NCBI GenBank assembly: GCA_047975295.1 | Contig: JBKEDH010000028.1 | Span: forward strand, 1 to 10,941 | Direction: 5' to 3' | Source: JBKEDH01 sp047975295 | Lineage (GTDB): Bacteria; Bacteroidota; Bacteroidia; Flavobacteriales; Flavobacteriaceae | DNA length: 10,941 nt | In this document: positions 7,444-10,941 of the stretch, piece by piece | Position numbering within the stretch: position 1 is the first letter of the stretch | Layout: every line of letters begins with the position of its first letter | Program-made: the position numbers and the translations under genes | Notes under the pieces: model-generated | The model's database searches: none | What the model was told of the DNA's origin: nothing | Seen by the model: only the letters and a program-made list of their open reading frames with translations

Positions 7444-8514
7444 ATGGAGCAAAAAGTTAAGATATTATGGGTTGTATTAAACTGTTTTTGTGCATTTGCC
7501 TGTGCGCAAAAAAATCAAAGTACGGTACCCGAACAATACATAGCTTATAAAACTTCCGAAAGTATAAATATTGATGGAAATGCTACGGAAGAATCTTGGA
7601 AAAAGGCCAAATGGACCAATACTTTTATAGATATTGAAGGCATTAAAACGCCAAAATACCAAACCAAGGTTAAAATGCTTTGGGACGAACAATATTATTA
7701 TCTATATGTAGAAATGGACGAGCCGCATGTTTGGGCAAACCTAAAACAACGTGATACCATTATTTTTTACAACAACGATTTTGAAGTGTTTATCGACCCC
7801 GATGGCGATACCCATAATTATTACGAACTGGAAATAAATGCCCTAAATACCGTTTGGGATTTGTTTATAACCAAACCTTACAGGGAAAACGATGCCGTTT
7901 TGAATGATTGGACACTTACCGGATTAAAATCGGCCGTACAGATAAACGGAACCTTAAACAACCCAAACGATGTAGATAAAGGCTGGACGCTCGAAATAGC
8001 CATTCCTTGGGCCGCTTACAGAATATCGTATTTTGAAGACAATATTCCGGCCGATAATTTTTGGAGGGTTAACTTTTCGCGGGTAAATTGGGACCATACG
8101 GTTACAAATGGCAAATATTACCGCAAAAAAGGCGAAAACGATAAGTTCCTTCCGGAATACAATTGGGTGTGGTCGCCCATGGGTGTTATAAACATGCACG
8201 AACCCGAAAAATGGGGCTATGTTTATTTCTCTTCAAAAGAAATAGGCCTTCGGGATACTTTTACTATTCCGCAAGATGAAAAGATAAAATGGGAATTGTT
8301 TAAACTTTACCGGGCACAAAAAAAATATTATCAAGAACACAAGGCTTGGGCATTATCGGTAAAAAACCTTTCAGAAAAGGATATCAACATTAACAATAAA
8401 ACGATAACACCCGTTATGGAAAACCATCTTACAGGATTTAACATTTCGGTAAAAAGCCCTTTTTCAAATAAAACACTAATCATTAAAGAAAATGGAAAAA
8501 TTATTTCAAAATAA
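7444..8514 (+). CDS. CBM9-like carbohydrate-binding lipoprotein
   Basis: A 356-residue exported protein with a signal peptide and lipobox (AFAC, Cys20); a type I cut after ACA is the alternative. Residues about 35-265 form a CBM9-like beta sandwich. It opens with INIDGNATEESWKKAKW (41-57) and MLWDEQYYYLYVEM (78-91). An acidic strand-loop FIDPDGDTHNYYELE (117-131) follows, then WTLEIAIPW (181-189), FWRVNFSRVNWDH (206-218) and WSPMGVINMHEPEKWGYVYF (243-262). The last three are typical of stand-alone Bacteroidota proteins of this kind and rich in tryptophans that could stack on sugars. No catalytic domain is attached; the last 90 residues are charged and of unknown role. It probably binds glycan at the cell surface or in the periplasm for the neighbouring GH92 and GHL10-like enzymes. 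Its 3' end overlaps the next gene by 23 bases. Confidence 0.85.
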   Translation: MEQKVKILWVVLNCFCAFACAQKNQSTVPEQYIAYKTSESINIDGNATEESWKKAKWTNTFIDIEGIKTPKYQTKVKMLWDEQYYYLYVEMDEPHVWANLKQRDTIIFYNNDFEVFIDPDGDTHNYYELEINALNTVWDLFITKPYRENDAVLNDWTLTGLKSAVQINGTLNNPNDVDKGWTLEIAIPWAAYRISYFEDNIPADNFWRVNFSRVNWDHTVTNGKYYRKKGENDKFLPEYNWVWSPMGVINMHEPEKWGYVYFSSKEIGLRDTFTIPQDEKIKWELFKLYRAQKKYYQEHKAWALSVKNLSEKDININNKTITPVMENHLTGFNISVKSPFSNKTLIIKENGKIISK

Positions 8515-9631
8515 ATTCATCAAATCAATAGGCATACTGCTTGTTTTTGCTGTTTTTTCGTGTAACAACAAAGTCCCCGAACAAAAGGGTAAGGTGGTTG
8601 AAAACATAAAATCCGAATCGATTTTCAAATTTGGAGTATGGATTACTGCCGATGCCAAAAGAAGCAATGAAGACTATCTTAATGAGTTTGAAAAATATAA
8701 AAATGGAGGCATCGACGAGGTTTTAATAAATACCTTAACCGATGCCAAACTTTTAGAACGTTTGGTTCCTTTGGCAACCGAAAAAGGCTTGCGTGTACAT
8801 GCTTGGATTATGGCCATGAACCGTCCCGACGACTCGATAGCCCTGCAGCACCCCGATTGGTATGCAGTAAGTAGGGATGGAAAATCCTGTTTTGATAACC
8901 GTCCTTATGTCGATTATTATCAATGGCTATGCCCAACACGACCCGAATCGCGTAACCATGTTTTAAGTCTGGTAGAAGGTTTGGCAAAAGTTGAAGGTAT
9001 TGAAAGCGTACATCTAGATTACATTCGTTTTCCTGATATTTTTCTGCCTATCGGCCTGTTGCCCAATTACAATTTGGTACAAGATGTAGAACTGCCCGAA
9101 TACGATTTTTGTTATTGTGATGCCTGTATCGATGCTTTTCAGAAAGAACACCATAAAAACCCTCGTGAAATGAAAAATACGGCCATCGATATGGAATGGA
9201 AAAATTTTAGGCTCAATGCCATACGGAGCGTGGTTAACGATGCTTACAAGATAGTACACAAATACGATAAAAAATTAACATCGGCGGTATTTCCTTATCC
9301 CGAAATGGCCGACCACATGGTGCGCCAACGTTGGGATAAATGGGATATTGATGAGGTGTATCCTATGATTTACCACGGATTTTACAACGAAGAGATAGAT
9401 TGGATAGGTTACGCCACCAAACAAGGTGTAGAAGATGTTAAAGGTAAAAACACAAAGATAAATACCGGAATTTATCTGCCAGACTTTAGCTCTTCCGAAG
9501 CATTGAAGGAAGCCATTTTACAAGCAAAAAATAATGGAGCATCAGGTGTTTCCTTTTACGATGGGCCGGTGCTATCGGAAGAATTTTTAAACACGATAAA
9601 AACTTTAAAGGCAAGTTTTAAATCAAATTGA
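8492..9631 (+). CDS. Family 10-like (GHL10-type) glycosyl hydrolase lipoprotein, substrate unknown
   Basis: A 379-residue exported protein with a signal peptide and lipobox (VFSC, Cys24). The body reads as a TIM-barrel putative glycoside hydrolase of the GHL10/DUF4015 kind: FGVWITADAKRS near the first strand (47-58), IDEVLINTLTD (74-84), GLRVHAWIMAMNRPD (99-113), VHLDYIRFPD (173-182), TSAVFPYPE (263-271), WDIDEVYPMIYHGF (284-297) and GVSFYDGP (352-359). Candidate catalytic acids are Asp176 or Asp182 and Asp287/Glu288, by analogy with barrel architecture only. A cysteine-containing loop (CYCDAC, 207-212) is a recurring feature in such proteins. The ATG at 8492 lies inside the CBM9-like gene, giving a 23-base overlap in a different frame; it yields a proper lipoprotein signal, which supports this start. 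Despite database names of the type family 10 glycosylhydrolase, it is not a GH10 xylanase. The operon suggests action on a mannose-containing glycan. Confidence 0.82.
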   Translation: MEKLFQNKFIKSIGILLVFAVFSCNNKVPEQKGKVVENIKSESIFKFGVWITADAKRSNEDYLNEFEKYKNGGIDEVLINTLTDAKLLERLVPLATEKGLRVHAWIMAMNRPDDSIALQHPDWYAVSRDGKSCFDNRPYVDYYQWLCPTRPESRNHVLSLVEGLAKVEGIESVHLDYIRFPDIFLPIGLLPNYNLVQDVELPEYDFCYCDACIDAFQKEHHKNPREMKNTAIDMEWKNFRLNAIRSVVNDAYKIVHKYDKKLTSAVFPYPEMADHMVRQRWDKWDIDEVYPMIYHGFYNEEIDWIGYATKQGVEDVKGKNTKINTGIYLPDFSSSEALKEAILQAKNNGASGVSFYDGPVLSEEFLNTIKTLKASFKSN

Positions 9632-9653
9632 TAAATCAAGTAAGTTGATTTTT
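9620..9653 (+). promoter_or_regulatory. Tandem AT-rich inverted repeats, weak terminator/attenuator or operator
   Basis: Two adjoining dyads follow and overlap the stop of the GHL10-like gene. ATCAA-A-TTGAT lies at 9622-9632. AAATCAA at 9633-9639 pairs with TTGATTT at 9645-9651 around a GTAAG loop and ends in a run of five T (9649-9653). AAATCAA occurs twice (9620-9626 and 9633-9639). The second hairpin could act as a weak terminator that lowers expression of the downstream permease gene, or the repeated half-sites could bind a regulator. The stem is almost all A-T, so chance remains possible. Confidence 0.35.
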
Positions 9654-9706
9654 GTTATGTACTAAATCTTAAACTTTTAACCAGAAACTTTAAACCAAAA
9701 AGAAGC

Positions 9707-10941
9707 ATGTCAACTAAAAAATCGTACCGTTCTGCATTTATACTGCTTACTGTTTTATTTTTCCTTTGGGGATTTATTACGGTACTTGTAGATTCCTTAA
9801 TTCCGCGTTTACGGGAATTGTTCACATTAAGCTATTTTCAGGCAGGATTGGTACAATTTGCATTTTTTGGAGCCTATTTTCTGTTATCTATTCCGGCCAG
9901 TTTTATCCTTTCAAAAATAGGATATAAACGAGGGATTATTGTAGGTTTGTTAACTATGGCTTTGGGATGTTTGTTGTTCTATCCTGCGGCATCCTACCGT
10001 GTTTTTGGTATTTTTATTCTGGCTTATTTTATATTGGCGGCGGGCATGACGGTTTTACAAGTGGCTGCCAATCCTTTTGTTGCAGTGTTGGGTTCGGAAG
10101 AAGGTGCTTCCAGTCGGTTAAACCTATCGCAAGCATTTAATTCTCTGGGAACAGCCATAGCACCTGCTGTTGGTGCCTTGTTTATTTTAAGTGACGTAAT
10201 AAAAACCAAAGACGAAATAGCCATGTTAGACGATACGGTTCGTGAAGCTTATTTAACAAGCGAGGCCGCCGCCGTACAAACACCGTTTTTAGGGCTGGCG
10301 TTGTTTATAGGCCTTATTGCGATTATATTTTTGTTTGCCAAATTGCCCAAAATGATAACCGAAACATCTACGGGAACATATAGCCAAGCATTAAAGAACA
10401 AAAAACTAATGCAAGGCGTACTGGGCATATTTTTTTATGTAGGGGCAGAAGTTGCCATTGGAAGTTATTTGGTAAATTATTTTTTGGATATGAATCTTGT
10501 ATCCGTAATTAAGGAAAACGGGATGATGAAGTCTATTGCAGAAGCCATCCTTAATTCCGGACTAACAGAAAATGACGATAAGGCCGTAGTGGGGGTTTTT
10601 GTAACCTTTTACTGGTCTGGTGCCATGATTGGACGGTTTATAGGGGCTTATCTTACCAAAATTATTAAACCAGGAAAAGTCTTAGCTATTTTTGCGGCTA
10701 TTTCGATAGGATTAATCTTGTTGTCCATAAGTACGGTAGGTTTGGTAAGTATGTGGATTATTTTGGCTGTAGGTTTGTTCAATTCCATTATGTTCCCAAC
10801 CATTTTTACCTTGGCCATTGATGGTATAGGCGAATTAAAGCCCAAAGCATCGGGACTGCTTTGCTCCGCAATTGTGGGTGGTGCAATTATTCCTCCCACA
10901 TTTGGGCTTTTAACAGATTTTATGGCTTTTAAAAATGCACT
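9707..10941 (+). CDS. FHS-family sugar permease (FucP/GluP-like MFS), 3'-truncated by window edge
   Basis: The frame is open from the ATG at 9707 to the window end (411 complete codons), so the C-terminus is missing. It is an MFS proton/sugar symporter of the fucose-galactose-glucose group. Family marks are FFLWGFI (18-24), FQAGLVQFAFFGAYFL (44-59), the first-half motif SKIGYKRG (69-76), LQVAANPFVAVLG (117-129), NLSQAFNSLGTAIAP and GLFNSIMFPTIFTLAI near the end. About 11 membrane segments are visible by eye, so roughly one is missing. Asp29 corresponds to the essential Asp46 of E. coli FucP, whereas FucP Glu135 is replaced by Gln118, as in glucose/galactose-type members. Together with the mannosidase context this favours an aldohexose such as mannose over fucose. 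The gap of 75 bases to the previous gene allows its own promoter or attenuated read-through. Confidence 0.9.
   Translation, partial: MSTKKSYRSAFILLTVLFFLWGFITVLVDSLIPRLRELFTLSYFQAGLVQFAFFGAYFLLSIPASFILSKIGYKRGIIVGLLTMALGCLLFYPAASYRVFGIFILAYFILAAGMTVLQVAANPFVAVLGSEEGASSRLNLSQAFNSLGTAIAPAVGALFILSDVIKTKDEIAMLDDTVREAYLTSEAAAVQTPFLGLALFIGLIAIIFLFAKLPKMITETSTGTYSQALKNKKLMQGVLGIFFYVGAEVAIGSYLVNYFLDMNLVSVIKENGMMKSIAEAILNSGLTENDDKAVVGVFVTFYWSGAMIGRFIGAYLTKIIKPGKVLAIFAAISIGLILLSISTVGLVSMWIILAVGLFNSIMFPTIFTLAIDGIGELKPKASGLLCSAIVGGAIIPPTFGLLTDFMAFKNA

Noticed and set aside
8492..9631. Calling this gene a GH10 endo-xylanase
   Set aside because: The protein shows the VHLDYIRFPD and WDIDEVYPMIYH pattern of GHL10-type putative hydrolases and lacks the GH10 catalytic motifs; the shared number 10 in database names is misleading.
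10024..10899. Minus-strand open frames at 10024-10224 and 10648-10899
   Set aside because: Both are opposite the FHS permease frame, which is intact with family motifs through both stretches.

Overview
The window looks like chromosomal DNA of a member of the Bacteroidota, most likely a marine-type flavobacterium. The sequence is AT-rich, the genes lack clear Shine-Dalgarno sequences, lipoprotein signal peptides are short, and several products (a GH92 mannosidase, a GH130 phosphorylase, a CBM9-like lipoprotein, a family 10-like glycosyl hydrolase lipoprotein and a DUF3667 protein) are families common in that phylum. All nine genes supported here lie on the + strand. The first (map) is cut by the left edge and the last (a sugar MFS transporter) by the right edge. 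No RNA genes, insertion sequences, CRISPR arrays or long repeats were seen, and no gap between genes exceeds 125 bases.

Region A (1-2213) is a compact housekeeping-type group: type I methionine aminopeptidase, a zinc-ribbon DUF3667 membrane protein and a SAM-dependent methyltransferase with an unusual motif I, separated by only 12 and 8 bases. A convincing intrinsic terminator (2262-2289) closes it.

Region B (2336 to the right edge) is a tightly packed carbohydrate operon: GH92 alpha-mannosidase lipoprotein, SSS sodium/solute symporter, GH130 mannoside phosphorylase, CBM9-like lipoprotein, family 10-like (GHL10-type) hydrolase lipoprotein, and then, after 75 bases with inverted repeats, an FHS-family sugar permease. 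The first five genes overlap or lie 4-5 bases apart.

The key to the locus is the GH130 protein. It closely resembles the N-glycan-processing mannoside phosphorylase group (UhgbMP / BT1033 type), and its catalytic Asp and phosphate-binding Arg, Arg, Lys and His are all present. The inferred pathway has three steps. The surface or periplasmic lipoproteins (GH92, the GHL10-like enzyme and the CBM9-like binder) trim a mannose-rich glycan. The SSS symporter imports the beta-mannosyl disaccharide, with Man-beta-1,4-GlcNAc the leading candidate. Cytoplasmic GH130 then splits it into mannose-1-phosphate and GlcNAc, while the FHS permease takes up free hexose such as mannose released by GH92. No SusC/SusD pair and no recognised endo-glycosidase (GH18, GH85, GH163) is in view, which makes the GHL10-like protein and the SSS symporter the most interesting unknowns.
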